From contig NZ_OY761810.1 of NCBI RefSeq assembly GCF_963664915.1, positions 634,661 to 698,660 of the forward strand: DNA of 64,000 nt, given 5' to 3'. How positions within the stretch are numbered: position 1 is the first letter of the stretch; every line of letters begins with the position of its first letter. This document shows positions 42,382 to 50,622 of this stretch, in pieces. This DNA is from an uncultured Caproiciproducens sp. (GTDB lineage: Bacteria > Bacillota > Clostridia > Oscillospirales > Acutalibacteraceae). The position numbers were made by a program, and so were the translations under genes. The notes under the pieces were generated by a model that made no database searches, was not told where the DNA came from, and was given only the letters and a program-made list of their open reading frames with translations.

Positions 42382-44274
42382 ATGACTGATAACAAAGATT
42401 ATATAGATGACCGAAAATTGCGAATCCGTGAACGTTATAAAGGCAGCACTCTTGATGATGTGGAGATTATTCCTGCAGCACCGCAAGAAAATATCTATGA
42501 CAGCGAGCAAAAAAAGCGTGTGGCGGTTTACGCAAGGGTTTCCACCGACGATCCGCGCCAAACATCCTCATTTGAGCTGCAAAAGAACCACTACACAGAC
42601 TTTGTCAGCCGCCGTCCCAATTGGACATTGGTTGGAATTTATGCGGATGAAGGTATCTCCGGTACTTCACTTCAGCACCGCGACGCTTTTCTCCGAATGA
42701 TCGATGATTGTCACAACGGCAAAATCGATCTGATCGTAACAAAGTCTGTTTCACGCTTTGCCAGAAATATTTTGGATTGTATTGGTTATGTACGTCAACT
42801 AGCTGGAATGAAGCCGCCCGTTGGTGTTTTCTTTGAAACAGAAAATATATACACGCTGGACAACAGCAGTGAAATGATTCTTTCCTTTATGGCTACAATG
42901 GCTCAGGAAGAGTCTCATAATAAAAGCGAAATCATGAACGCTTCAATTGACATGCGATTTCACAGGGGTATACTGCTCACGCCGCCTCTGCTGGGTTACG
43001 ACCAGGACGAAGACGGCAAACTGATCATCAACCCCAAAGAAGCTGAAACCGTACGGCTGATTTTTTTTATGTATCTTTATGGATACACGTGTGTTCAGAT
43101 TTCCGATACCCTCACAAAATTGGAACGCCGTACGAAGAAAAGCAATACAACATGGTCGCCGGGTTCTATTTTGCAAATCTTGCAGAACGAGCGATATTGT
43201 GGGGATGTCCTTGCTCGCAAAACGTGGACGCCCAACTACCTTGACCATAAATCCATAAAGAATAAAAACAACCGAAACCAATACAAATGGAAAAACACAC
43301 ATAAAGCCATTATTTCTCGCGATGACTTTATCGCGGTACAGCGACTGATCAGCAATGCAAGATACGGTAATAAAGGAATTCTGCCGGAGCTGCATGTCAT
43401 ACAGAACGGCGCACTAAAAGGATTTGTCGGAGTGAATCCCCATTGGGCGGCGTTCACGGCCGCTGATTATCGTTCGGCATCCGACAGTGTTTATGACGGT
43501 GCCTACACCTCTGTTGAGAAGGAACCGAAGGTTGAAGCAAAATCCGGTGATTTTGATCTACGTGGATTTGAAATTGCACGAGCCCAGTTCTTTGATACGG
43601 CCGAGAAAATTTGTATCACATTTTCCTCTGAACATATCGTTTTCAGCGCCAAATGTATCAGAAGGTTTGACAAAGAGCAGTACATTGAAATGCTGGTACA
43701 TCCAGGTGAGCATCTTCTGGTTGTACGTCCGTGCGCAAAAGAAGTACGAAACGCAATTAGGTGGGCAAAGCAATACGACGGTCAATATTTTGCCCGCAGC
43801 ATTAGCTGTGCCGCATATATAAAAACACTATTTGATCTCTTCAGCTGGAAGCTCTCCTGCAAATACAGAATCCGCGGCATTTTTAAGCAAAAGGATGAAG
43901 AGGCGGTTGTGGTATTTAATATGCAGGAAACCGAAATCTTTATTCCACAGGATACATTGGATACAGGCCTTGAAACACAGTTAGACTCCGATCTTCTGAA
44001 TGGCAAAGTGAAACCGTTTACCAACGGGCCGAAAAAAGATATTATGGCATATCCCACTACATGGGCGAACAATTTTGGTAACAATTTTTACCGAAATGCC
44101 CAGGCGTACGAGCTCATGGCTTTTGACAGAAATGGCACATGGAATGTTCATGAGCAGGGTCAGCCTTTTTCTGATTCCCCACCACTAAGTGTTACAAACG
44201 CAGAAGTTGCCGGTGCACAGATCAAACAATTAATCTGTAATATGCAGCAGGAGATGGATAATGATAGAGAATAA
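42382..44274 (+). CDS. large serine recombinase with unusual C-terminal domain
   Basis: This recombinase has about 630 residues. After a 45-residue extension comes a resolvase domain with nucleophile serine in VYARVSTDD (about residue 54), then YADEGISGTSLQHRDAFLRMI, IVTKSVSRFARNILD and MATMAQEESHNKSE. The recombinase domain (LLGYDQDEDGKLIINPKEAETVRLIFFMYLYG, ILQNERYCGDVLARKTW) follows. The zinc-ribbon motif normally next (pairs of CxxC) is not seen. Instead residues about 380-590 hold a domain (YIEMLVHPGEHLLVVRP, YIKTLFDLFSWKLSCKYRIRG) that recurs in the next two genes. The ATG at 42382 has GGAGGAG six bases upstream. It is the first gene of a five-gene coupled operon and should catalyse site-specific integration, excision or inversion. 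Confidence 0.85.
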   Translation: MTDNKDYIDDRKLRIRERYKGSTLDDVEIIPAAPQENIYDSEQKKRVAVYARVSTDDPRQTSSFELQKNHYTDFVSRRPNWTLVGIYADEGISGTSLQHRDAFLRMIDDCHNGKIDLIVTKSVSRFARNILDCIGYVRQLAGMKPPVGVFFETENIYTLDNSSEMILSFMATMAQEESHNKSEIMNASIDMRFHRGILLTPPLLGYDQDEDGKLIINPKEAETVRLIFFMYLYGYTCVQISDTLTKLERRTKKSNTTWSPGSILQILQNERYCGDVLARKTWTPNYLDHKSIKNKNNRNQYKWKNTHKAIISRDDFIAVQRLISNARYGNKGILPELHVIQNGALKGFVGVNPHWAAFTAADYRSASDSVYDGAYTSVEKEPKVEAKSGDFDLRGFEIARAQFFDTAEKICITFSSEHIVFSAKCIRRFDKEQYIEMLVHPGEHLLVVRPCAKEVRNAIRWAKQYDGQYFARSISCAAYIKTLFDLFSWKLSCKYRIRGIFKQKDEEAVVVFNMQETEIFIPQDTLDTGLETQLDSDLLNGKVKPFTNGPKKDIMAYPTTWANNFGNNFYRNAQAYELMAFDRNGTWNVHEQGQPFSDSPPLSVTNAEVAGAQIKQLICNMQQEMDNDRE

Positions 44275-44980
44275 TCTTGTTTTAGGCAGCATCGGAGAAA
44301 GCTCATCTTTGCATGAAAGCGCTGGTCAAAATCAATATGACGACCGAAGCGGCGTACAGGAAGAGCCATTTAGTTATAAAGGGTACCAAGTGGTTCGTCG
44401 CGAATTTTTTTCACACATACACGAGCCATCCATCGTTTTTAACCGCTGTAAAATATCTTTGAATACAGCATGTTTGAAGACATTGCCGGATGTAGATTAT
44501 GTGCAGATACTGGTCAATCCAGAAGAGAAAAAACTCGCCCTGCGTCCACAACGTGAAGATGAAAAAGATACCTTTCTTTGGTGTACTACCAGTAACGAAC
44601 AACGCAAGCCAAGGCAGATTACCTGCCGAATGTTTTTTGCCAAAGTAATTCAGATGATGGACTGGAATCCAGATTACCGTTATAAAATACTTGGCAAACT
44701 GATACGAAGCGGTGATGAGTATCTTTTTATATTCGATCTTACGGCCACGGAAGTCTATCAGCGCACTTTGAGTAATAATGATAAGCCTCGAATGTCCCGT
44801 ACTCCGGTTTACCCAGCGGAATGGCAGAATCAATTTGGACTTCCCGTTGAAGAACATAGCAAGTTGCTGCAAGTCAATATATTTGACGGATATACTGTCT
44901 TTGGTATCAAGGAAAAAAATGATCCTCAGGCAGAGCTTGCGCGAAAAGTTCCGTCTTCTGGGGAGGGTCTCAACGTATGA
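44261..44980 (+). CDS. recombinase-associated domain protein A
   Basis: This 239-residue protein lacks a catalytic domain but is homologous to the recombinase C-terminus. The matches are YQVVRREFF with FEIARAQFF, YVQILVNPEEKKLALRPQ with YIEMLVHPGEHLLVVRPC, QITCRMFFAKVIQMMDWNPDYRYKILG with SISCAAYIKTLFDLFSWKLSCKYRIRG, and PVYPAEWQNQFG with MAYPTTWANNFG. Its start overlaps the recombinase stop by 14 bases (AGGAG upstream), so the two are coupled. It could be an accessory DNA-binding or directionality subunit; this is inference, as no known family name came to mind. Confidence 0.65.
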   Translation: MIENNLVLGSIGESSSLHESAGQNQYDDRSGVQEEPFSYKGYQVVRREFFSHIHEPSIVFNRCKISLNTACLKTLPDVDYVQILVNPEEKKLALRPQREDEKDTFLWCTTSNEQRKPRQITCRMFFAKVIQMMDWNPDYRYKILGKLIRSGDEYLFIFDLTATEVYQRTLSNNDKPRMSRTPVYPAEWQNQFGLPVEEHSKLLQVNIFDGYTVFGIKEKNDPQAELARKVPSSGEGLNV

Positions 44981-45354
44981 CGGGAAGCAGTTTAAACAAG
45001 CCGCTGATTGTGGTCGATTTTAAAAAGCACCGTATCAGGATTCACAAAAATACACTGCTGTCTATCGGCTGCCCAAAATATATTTTTCTGCTGGTCAACC
45101 CAAAAGAACGTTCGCTGGTGATTCTTCGTAGCGACCGTTTCAATCCACGTGCGCACCGGATATCATCTGGCTCTCAGAAAGGTATCAAATCGGTTGAATT
45201 ATATAGTCAGTCACTAGTTAAAACGCTGCGGGATGTATGCAGCAATTGGCAGGATCAAAAAACTTACCGCTTATATGGGGATATCATTTCCAATGAAGGG
45301 ATTGTGCGCTTTTATATGCCAAGCGCCCTTCCGGTGAAGGAGAGCGAATCATAA
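44977..45354 (+). CDS. recombinase-associated domain protein B
   Basis: This 125-residue protein is a shorter third copy of the same domain: YIFLLVNPKERSLVILRS aligns with YVQILVNPEEKKLALRP, and SQSLVKTLRDVCSNWQDQKTYRLYG with the helical second half. It starts at an ATG that overlaps the previous stop by four bases (ATGA) with GGAGGG upstream. The strong LVNPKERSLVIL strand pattern recalls small DNA-binding beta folds, but this is only a resemblance. Nothing else is known of its role. Confidence 0.6.
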   Translation: MTGSSLNKPLIVVDFKKHRIRIHKNTLLSIGCPKYIFLLVNPKERSLVILRSDRFNPRAHRISSGSQKGIKSVELYSQSLVKTLRDVCSNWQDQKTYRLYGDIISNEGIVRFYMPSALPVKESES

Positions 45355-45358
45355 GATT

Positions 45359-46309
45359 ATGCAGGAATTGAAAATCGCTAAGTTAATAATAGACGATGAT
45401 TTCAAGCAACTGATACCCTCTTTATCGGAAGAAGAACGCTGTTTGCTGGAGCAAAACCTTATTCGTGATGGCTGTCGGGAACCTCTGTCGGTGTGGAATA
45501 ATATGATTTTGGATGGTCATAACCGATATGAGATCTGCACTCGTCTTCAGATTCCCTTTTCAATTCAACGTATTAATTTGAGAAATCGTGAGGAAGCCAT
45601 TGTGTGGATTTGCATAAATCAGCTTGGGCGTCCCAGTGTTACGGAGGAAACACGAAGATATTTGATCGGAAAAAGATATGAAACGGAGAAGATACTTGGA
45701 GTCCATAACGTAGCCGGTATCAACCAACACACTAAAAAAGAGGTCGGGGCAAACAATTTGCCCGAATCTCCTTTTGGGGTGACGGCAAGGCGGACGAGGG
45801 AAAGACTGGCGACGGAATATAATATTTCCCATGCCACCGTTCTAAACTATGGGCACTATTCCCGTGCTCTGGATTCTCTGTCTACTGTTGTACCGAAGAT
45901 TACACCGAAAATCCTTTCTGGGAAAATCAAGATATCCCAAGATAATATTGCCTATCTATCCCAATTAGCCAACCAGGAGGTTATACGATTGAAACAATTA
46001 GTTTCAGAAGATGCATCCCAGTTGGGCAGCAGCGCTGAAATACACCGATTGTTCCCATCAAAGCAGGCAAAGGCTCCATTATCTATACCACCCGGATCGA
46101 TAAAGGACATGCCTTCTTATGATCCCGACGCTGAAATATCCAGCCTTGCATTGACCATTCCTTCATGGGTCAGCTCAATCAACCGTGTTAAATCTGCCTC
46201 CAATCTAGGAAACACAACAGACCATGCTCGTGGAAGACTTGTTGAAGAGCTCAGTAGCTTAAAGGAAACGATCGACTACATGCTTGCGGTTATAAAGGAA
46301 GTGCCATGA
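45359..46309 (+). CDS. ParB-domain protein 1
   Basis: This 316-residue protein has an N-terminal ParB/sulfiredoxin-type domain: IDDDFKQLIPSLSEEERCLLEQNLIRDGCREPLSVWNNMILDGHNRYEICTRL (about residues 10-65). DGHNRYE is the phosphate-binding loop. A middle with a possible helix-turn-helix (EYNISHATVLNYGHYSRALDSL) follows, and then a C-terminal helical part. The ParB fold can act as a CTPase clamp in partition or as a nuclease in other systems, and here neither can be told. It lies four bases after the previous gene and overlaps the next by four. Confidence 0.75.
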   Translation: MQELKIAKLIIDDDFKQLIPSLSEEERCLLEQNLIRDGCREPLSVWNNMILDGHNRYEICTRLQIPFSIQRINLRNREEAIVWICINQLGRPSVTEETRRYLIGKRYETEKILGVHNVAGINQHTKKEVGANNLPESPFGVTARRTRERLATEYNISHATVLNYGHYSRALDSLSTVVPKITPKILSGKIKISQDNIAYLSQLANQEVIRLKQLVSEDASQLGSSAEIHRLFPSKQAKAPLSIPPGSIKDMPSYDPDAEISSLALTIPSWVSSINRVKSASNLGNTTDHARGRLVEELSSLKETIDYMLAVIKEVP

Positions 46310-47172
46310 TGGAAGATTACGATGAATATGTCCCCAATGTCCATTTTGAACAGATCCCCATCAAAAACTTAGTCTCCAATCAGGATTATCAAAGAAATTT
46401 AGCCGTTTCGCACCTTAGAAGGACGATAGAGAATTTTGATCTGTATCAAATTAACCCGGTAAAAGTCAGTCGTCGCGACGGTGTAAATTATGTTTTTAAC
46501 GGCCAGCATACCATTGAAGTAATAGCAGCTGTGTCAGAATCACGCGAGACCCCGGTTTGGTGTATGATTTATGATGACTTAGAGTATAATCAAGAAGCGA
46601 ATATCTTTGCCAACCAGATGAAATGTATCAAGCCGCTGCTTCCTTATGAGGTATTTATGGCCAATGTAGAAGCCGGTAATGACGACCAGTTGCTTATTAA
46701 ATCTTTGGTAGAATCTTACGGCATGTTTCTCTCACAAAACAAGGTTCCCGGCAGCATCTGTGCCATTGCCTGTCTTGAGGATATCTATCATAAATTCGGG
46801 TTTCATGTGCTTGATCGCACACTACGCCTGTGTATAGGCACATGGGAAGGCGATTATAATTCCCTGTCTGCTAATATGCTTAAAGGAATCGCACTGATGA
46901 TAGTCGCTTTCGGGGAGAATATGAAAGATGATCTTTTCAAGGAAAAGGTCGGCGCATTCTCTGCCAGAGAAATCGGCCGCACGGCAAAGGAGCGAAGGGC
47001 CGGTTCAAGAGGGTATGCCGAATCCATACTTATCGCATATAACAAGAAAATGAAGGCAGGCCTTCATTGGTCAAAGTTATACCAGGCACAATCTGCAGTT
47101 TCAGAAGAAGATTTCAATGCAGAAGATGAAGAAAAAATAGAAGGTACCGAAGAAACAGATGCCTTCGAGTAG
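46306..47172 (+). CDS. ParB-like protein 2 (DUF6551-like)
   Basis: This 288-residue protein begins with a ParB-like module (IPIKNLVSNQDYQRNLAVSHL, VNYVFNGQHTIEVIAAV) in which the DGHNR loop is replaced by NGQHT, as in DUF6551-type proteins. The C-terminal two thirds are helical (LEYNQEANIFANQMKCIKPLLPYEVFMANVEAGND) with an acidic tail. AAGGAAG upstream and a four-base overlap with ParB 1 make it the last coupled gene of the operon. Pairing of two ParB-fold proteins with a recombinase suggests a role in controlling the element or its copy number. Confidence 0.68.
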   Translation: MMEDYDEYVPNVHFEQIPIKNLVSNQDYQRNLAVSHLRRTIENFDLYQINPVKVSRRDGVNYVFNGQHTIEVIAAVSESRETPVWCMIYDDLEYNQEANIFANQMKCIKPLLPYEVFMANVEAGNDDQLLIKSLVESYGMFLSQNKVPGSICAIACLEDIYHKFGFHVLDRTLRLCIGTWEGDYNSLSANMLKGIALMIVAFGENMKDDLFKEKVGAFSAREIGRTAKERRAGSRGYAESILIAYNKKMKAGLHWSKLYQAQSAVSEEDFNAEDEEKIEGTEETDAFE

Positions 47173-47224
47173 CCGTACAATTCTCGTATAATAGCCATAG
47201 CAATATAATATTTATTATATCCTG

Positions 47225-47515
47225 TTATATGAATTCCGACGTTAGGCATCCATCAGAGGCAATACGGATACACTTTAGGTTTTTCTTTATTGTCTGTGAA
47301 TCAAGTTCGGATACATTTAGCATTTCACAGATAGCGCTTTTTAATTTGTTTTCCGGCATGGGGGGGTATGTTGGCAAATGCGTTTGACGTGTTTCACTTT
47401 GTTGGAGCAGCGCCATAAACCTCTCCGGACGAACGGGTGATGAATAGTACTGGGTGGCCTTATGTTCATTAGTGTCCTCGTCAATGTTACTTCGATTTTC
47501 CTTTTCGATCTGCAC
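47225..47515 (-). CDS. small hypothetical protein, possibly 5'-truncated
   Basis: This 96-residue frame has a GTG start and a poor ribosome binding site. The same frame is open further upstream to about 47608 without a start codon and reads CSNCPLLAVHNGIVSFDDYL before the GTG, which looks coding. The gene may therefore have lost its start when the region was rearranged. The product is hydrophilic with a basic-acidic middle and is not recognised. It lies convergent to the ParB operon. Confidence 0.35.
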   Translation of the reverse strand: MQIEKENRSNIDEDTNEHKATQYYSSPVRPERFMALLQQSETRQTHLPTYPPMPENKLKSAICEMLNVSELDSQTIKKNLKCIRIASDGCLTSEFI

Positions 47516-47605
47516 CGCAAGATAATCATCAAAACTGACGATTCCATTATGTACGGCTAATAATGGGCAGTTCGAACAACCCGTAGGTTTTATGATAGCA
47601 CTAAA

Positions 47606-47971
47606 CCGCTATCGCGGTTGTATTGCAGAGGTTCCATCAGCTGATAAAATTATACCACAATATAAACGTACATTGCCTCTAAAGAAAAGCGGCCCAAAAT
47701 TGGATTTCTGCTGTTATTCAACACAGAAGTTAATCTGTTTTTCGGCTTTGTATCGGCACTATCAGAAAACGTCCATGATTCTTACCTCAAACAAGGATTT
47801 TGATGAATGGGCGGACTGTTAGGGCAAGGCCACTATGAATCCTTCTTTGATCGACTTATTTATCACTGTGAAATCATCGACAGGATACACAAAAGTTATC
47901 GACTTGAGCATCGCAAATCTATCACCGATTTATAATACAAAAAATATTATAATAATAGAAACAATAATTTG
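47606..47971. other. intergenic region, no clear gene
   Basis: About 360 AT-rich bases upstream of the first Phd-type gene. A plus-strand frame here (MIALNRYRGC..) has no ribosome binding site or recognisable domain and is taken as a shadow. Confidence 0.35.
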
Positions 47972-48000
47972 TTTACAAATAATTATCGTCAATGTATAAT
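47972..48000 (+). promoter_or_regulatory. promoter of the first Phd-type gene
   Basis: TTTACA (47972-47977), 17-bp spacer, TATAAT (47995-48000). The stretch TTTACAAATAATTAT around the -35 recurs at about 50454, upstream of the secreted repeat protein, and may be a shared operator. Confidence 0.65.
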
Positions 48001-48037
48001 ATTAAGGTATTTATAAAAAGGATTAGGGGCAATTTAA

Positions 48038-48319
48038 ATGAAAATATTAACAACCGCAATCATTTCAAACTCTGACATGATAAAGAATTATAAAGCTTGC
48101 AGGGAAAAGGCAGAAAGTTTAGGCAAAATATTTGTTTTGAAAAACAACCAACCGGACGCAGTACTATTCTCCATTACTGAATATGAAAGGATTTCCGTGT
48201 TTATCGAATATTTGGAAAGTCTTGATGAAGAGGACATTGCAAAGTTTATTGAGTCTTTGCCAAAGGAAGGAACTAGGAAAACATATTCCATTGACAATTT
48301 GAGAAATGATATAAAATAA
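48038..48319 (+). CDS. Phd/YefM-type antitoxin-like protein 1
   Basis: This 93-residue protein fits the Phd/YefM fold: an N-terminal beta-helix part (ISNSDMIKNYKACREKAESLGKIFVLKNNQPDAVLFSITEYERI), where LKNNQPDAVL matches the usual KNGKPVAVL, and an acidic helical C-terminus. In known modules it would bind and repress its own operator and neutralise a RelE/Doc-type toxin. No toxin gene follows. It is a close paralogue of the gene at 48850. Both may be solitary antitoxins that protect against a toxin coded elsewhere, or free-standing repressors. Confidence 0.75.
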   Translation: MKILTTAIISNSDMIKNYKACREKAESLGKIFVLKNNQPDAVLFSITEYERISVFIEYLESLDEEDIAKFIESLPKEGTRKTYSIDNLRNDIK

Positions 48320-48552
48320 ACAGAATAATAGTTGATTCTGAATTTACACTAAAAGCGAAGTTGGTATGCGCCCGTATGCGTTCATGCCGACGGAGCTTAA
48401 ATTCTTTCAATATTTCAATTTTATTTCTCGTTTGTATGATATACAGTCTTGTTGGTAAGGGCTATGATATTCAAAATCGGTATCTACATGTTCTAAAATG
48501 ATTCGATTTTCCATAGAAGTATTCATAATTTTAAGGCAACTGATAGGAGCCG
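48320..48552. other. spacer between the two Phd-type genes
   Basis: No toxin-sized frame with a ribosome binding site was seen here. Confidence 0.4.
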
Positions 48553-48588
48553 AGCGGCAGCATTTTATGGTAAAATGCTGCCGCTTTT
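48553..48588 (+). terminator. strong intrinsic terminator between the Phd-type genes
   Basis: Perfect 15-bp stem (AGCGGCAGCATTTTA and complement), three-base loop, then TTTT. It separates the two paralogues into different transcripts. Confidence 0.8.
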
Positions 48589-48774
48589 AAATGTACATAC
48601 GTTTTATTGTGAGGGTCATGCATTACCAAAGATTTACATACCGAGTATGCTTTAATTTTAGGTAATGCAATAATGAGAAAGTACTAGGGTAAACGGCAAG
48701 ATCTACAAAAAAAGATGCCCAAAAAATAATTAAAAATATAAAATAATTATTATAATAATTATTTGAATATATTG

Positions 48775-48803
48775 TTGACAAATAATAATAATACACGTAT
48801 GAT
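48775..48803 (+). promoter_or_regulatory. promoter of the second Phd-type gene
   Basis: TTGACA (48775-48780), 17-bp spacer, TATGAT (48798-48803). Confidence 0.7.
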
Positions 48804-48849
48804 ATACTCATATTAATAAATAAGGTTATTGAGAGGAATTGGGATTATT

Positions 48850-49173
48850 ATGAATATATTAGCAAAAGCACTCGTCTCAAACTCCGATATAATAAAGAAT
48901 TATAAAGGGTGCAGAGAAAAGGCGGAAATTTTCGGGAAAATATTTATTTTGAAAAATAATCAGCCGGATGCGGTATTGTTTTCTATTACTGAATATGAAA
49001 GACTTTCAGTACTTATCGAATATCTGGAAAGTATTGAAGAAAAAGATATTGCTAAGTTTACAGAGTCTTTGCCAAAGGCAGGAAATAGAAGAAGTTACTC
49101 CATTAAACAATTAAGAAGTGATATTGAGCAAAGTACATTAGAGCAAGGTGCATCAATAGAAATGACCGTATAA
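48850..49173 (+). CDS. Phd/YefM-type antitoxin-like protein 2
   Basis: This 107-residue paralogue of the gene at 48038 is nearly identical in the N-terminal fold (NSDIIKNYKGCREKAEIFGKIFILKNNQPDAVLFSITEYERL) and diverges in the C-terminal, toxin-facing region, which is about 14 residues longer. The frame opens at a TTG at 48829, but the ATG at 48850, with GAGAGGA upstream, is the natural start. Again no toxin follows. The divergence in only the C-terminal half is what one expects if the two partners recognise different toxins. Confidence 0.73.
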   Translation: MNILAKALVSNSDIIKNYKGCREKAEIFGKIFILKNNQPDAVLFSITEYERLSVLIEYLESIEEKDIAKFTESLPKAGNRRSYSIKQLRSDIEQSTLEQGASIEMTV

Positions 49174-49440
49174 TTTTTATCGGAATTAATCATCATTTAC
49201 TCCGGTAGCCTTTCCGGCTGAGAAAAGTGAAACTTTTTCTTTGAGCGGCTGCAAACATACCAGGAATTCACCCTTTGTGATGGCACGCATGATACAGAGG
49301 ACTAGTTGCCTCGTGAAAGCGTAAAGTTCACGCGAATGCTTTATCCATGGCTTCATGGAAAATGGGAAACAGCGGAAAGTCCAAACTAATAATTCTTGTG
49401 GGCATATGGCATCATTGCTACATATTTCATGTTAATTAAT
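49174..49440. other. intergenic region, nothing recognised
   Basis: About 270 bases after the second Phd-type gene; no gene and no convincing RNA. Confidence 0.35.
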
Positions 49441-49472
49441 AGCAGTAACCTTATCATTTTAAGGCTACTGCT
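49441..49472. terminator. hairpin after the second Phd-type gene
   Basis: AGCAGTA-CCTT pairs with AAGG-TACTGCT around a short loop. The T run that would make it a clean terminator is weak. Confidence 0.45.
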
Positions 49473-49492
49473 ATTATTAGTTTACATGGCAC

Positions 49493-49550
49493 CGTTGATA
49501 ACTTGACGGTGAAAGTCCGTAATAAACTTGGCAGCGAGAAGTGTTTAGAA
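49493..49550 (+). other. possible group II intron 5' remnant
   Basis: TTGACGGTGAAAGTCCGT followed by GGCAGCGAGAAGTG resembles the start of domain I in some bacterial group II introns. No reverse transcriptase frame is nearby and no other intron part was found, so this is only a candidate. Confidence 0.2.
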
Positions 49551-49657
49551 AACAATGTTAACCGCTTAAGAGAAATTAATAAAAAATGAGTAATTGTGGT
49601 TACGGATGTTCTGGCAATAACTGCAAAAGTGGAAGCCCATTGCCAAACATTAGTCGG

Positions 49658-49759
49658 CTAAAGTACCTTCTTTCCTCTAATTACTCTTATCAAAATCATA
49701 ATGATCGCAATTACGAGAAGAGCGTGTATAAATCCACCCATTGTATATGAGGTGACCAT
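49658..49759 (-). CDS. tiny lmo0937-like membrane protein, possibly truncated
   Basis: This 33-codon minus-strand frame reads MVTSYTMGGFIHALLVIAII followed by MILIRVIRGKKVL and a stop. The GGFIHALLVIAII..LIRxIRG pattern is that of small stress-linked membrane proteins such as lmo0937. Members usually have about 15 more residues at the front. In another frame the bases just upstream give MLELIAVAW, so a small deletion may have split the gene. No good ribosome binding site. It sits upstream in the direction of, and next to, the YtxH-like gene, which is its common kind of neighbour. Confidence 0.45.
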   Translation of the reverse strand: MVTSYTMGGFIHALLVIAIIMILIRVIRGKKVL

Positions 49760-49877
49760 GCCACTGCTATTAGCTCTAACATGCTTAAATCATTCTTTCT
49801 TATATTAAAGTTGTCCACCGAGTTCGACCTGTTGGGAAAAAAGGTGGCTATGTATCAGAACTCCCTTATTACGTCTC

Positions 49878-50282
49878 TTATCTTGCAAATTTATCAAAGT
49901 CATTTGAGACGATTTTCGCGGTTTTTTGAACATCATGTGCAATTTCGTGAAATCCATCTTGAATATCAGTTCTTACATCTTCGGTTTTTCCGTGAATATC
50001 TTTGATAACATGACATGCTTTCTGCTGAGCATGAGTTGAGGAATCCTTGACTGTTCCCGCTATCTCTTGAGCGGTGTCTTTAACGGCTTCTACTGTGTTA
50101 ATCGCTTTTCTTTTCATAACTTTTCCGGTTTCCTTGCCGTGGGTTGAAGTACACATAATTCCAAGTGCTGCACTGGCGGTTGCTACAATGCCCATTCCAA
50201 TAGCTAACTCCTGCGCTGTTTCTACTCTTTCTTTCTTTTTTTCCCCTCGACCCATTAAATCCAGTAAATCTCTTAATTTCAT
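49878..50282 (-). CDS. YtxH-like general stress protein
   Basis: This protein has about 134 residues with one N-terminal hydrophobic segment (about 25-45). A long charged coiled-coil part follows (DTAQEIAGTVKDSSTHAQQKACHVIKDIHGKTEDVRTDIQDGFHEIAHDVQKTAK), as in YtxH/DUF948-type stress proteins. The ATG at 50282 has GGAGGGG six bases upstream and is clearly better than a start at 50333. The role is unknown; related proteins are induced by general stress. Confidence 0.65.
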   Translation of the reverse strand: MKLRDLLDLMGRGEKKKERVETAQELAIGMGIVATASAALGIMCTSTHGKETGKVMKRKAINTVEAVKDTAQEIAGTVKDSSTHAQQKACHVIKDIHGKTEDVRTDIQDGFHEIAHDVQKTAKIVSNDFDKFAR

Positions 50283-50622
50283 CAGAGACCCCTCCTTATT
50301 ATGTTTGTGAGAGAATATCGTTCCACGCTTCAAGCAATAGTGGTATGGTTGCAGATTTGATAAGCGCTTATCGTCTGCGATAATAATATAAATCCATCCT
50401 ACATCATTAATAATAATTAGTCAATAAAATTTATTAATAATTATTATTATAATTTTACAAATAATTATTAATTTTATTTTGACTTATGTAAACTAAGGAG
50501 TACAATAAAAATAAAGACAATCGATAAGTAAGAGTGCTAATATACTTTAACATGTCATTGGCCAATCTACTGTCACCACAAGTTTATTTATTTTTTCTAT
50601 TGTAAAAATTAACCATAAGCCT
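50283..50622. other. AT-rich intergenic region
   Basis: About 340 very AT-rich bases with several short inverted repeats (around 50410-50470). It probably holds the promoters of the YtxH-like gene and of the secreted repeat gene. No frame was accepted. Confidence 0.4.

Noticed and set aside
47225..47608. Extension of the small minus-strand gene up to 47608
   Set aside because: The peptide looks coding, but there is no start codon, so only the GTG-started part is listed and truncation is noted.
47592..47822. 76-codon plus-strand frame before the first Phd-type gene
   Set aside because: No ribosome binding site, no domain, and it overlaps the better frame on the minus strand.
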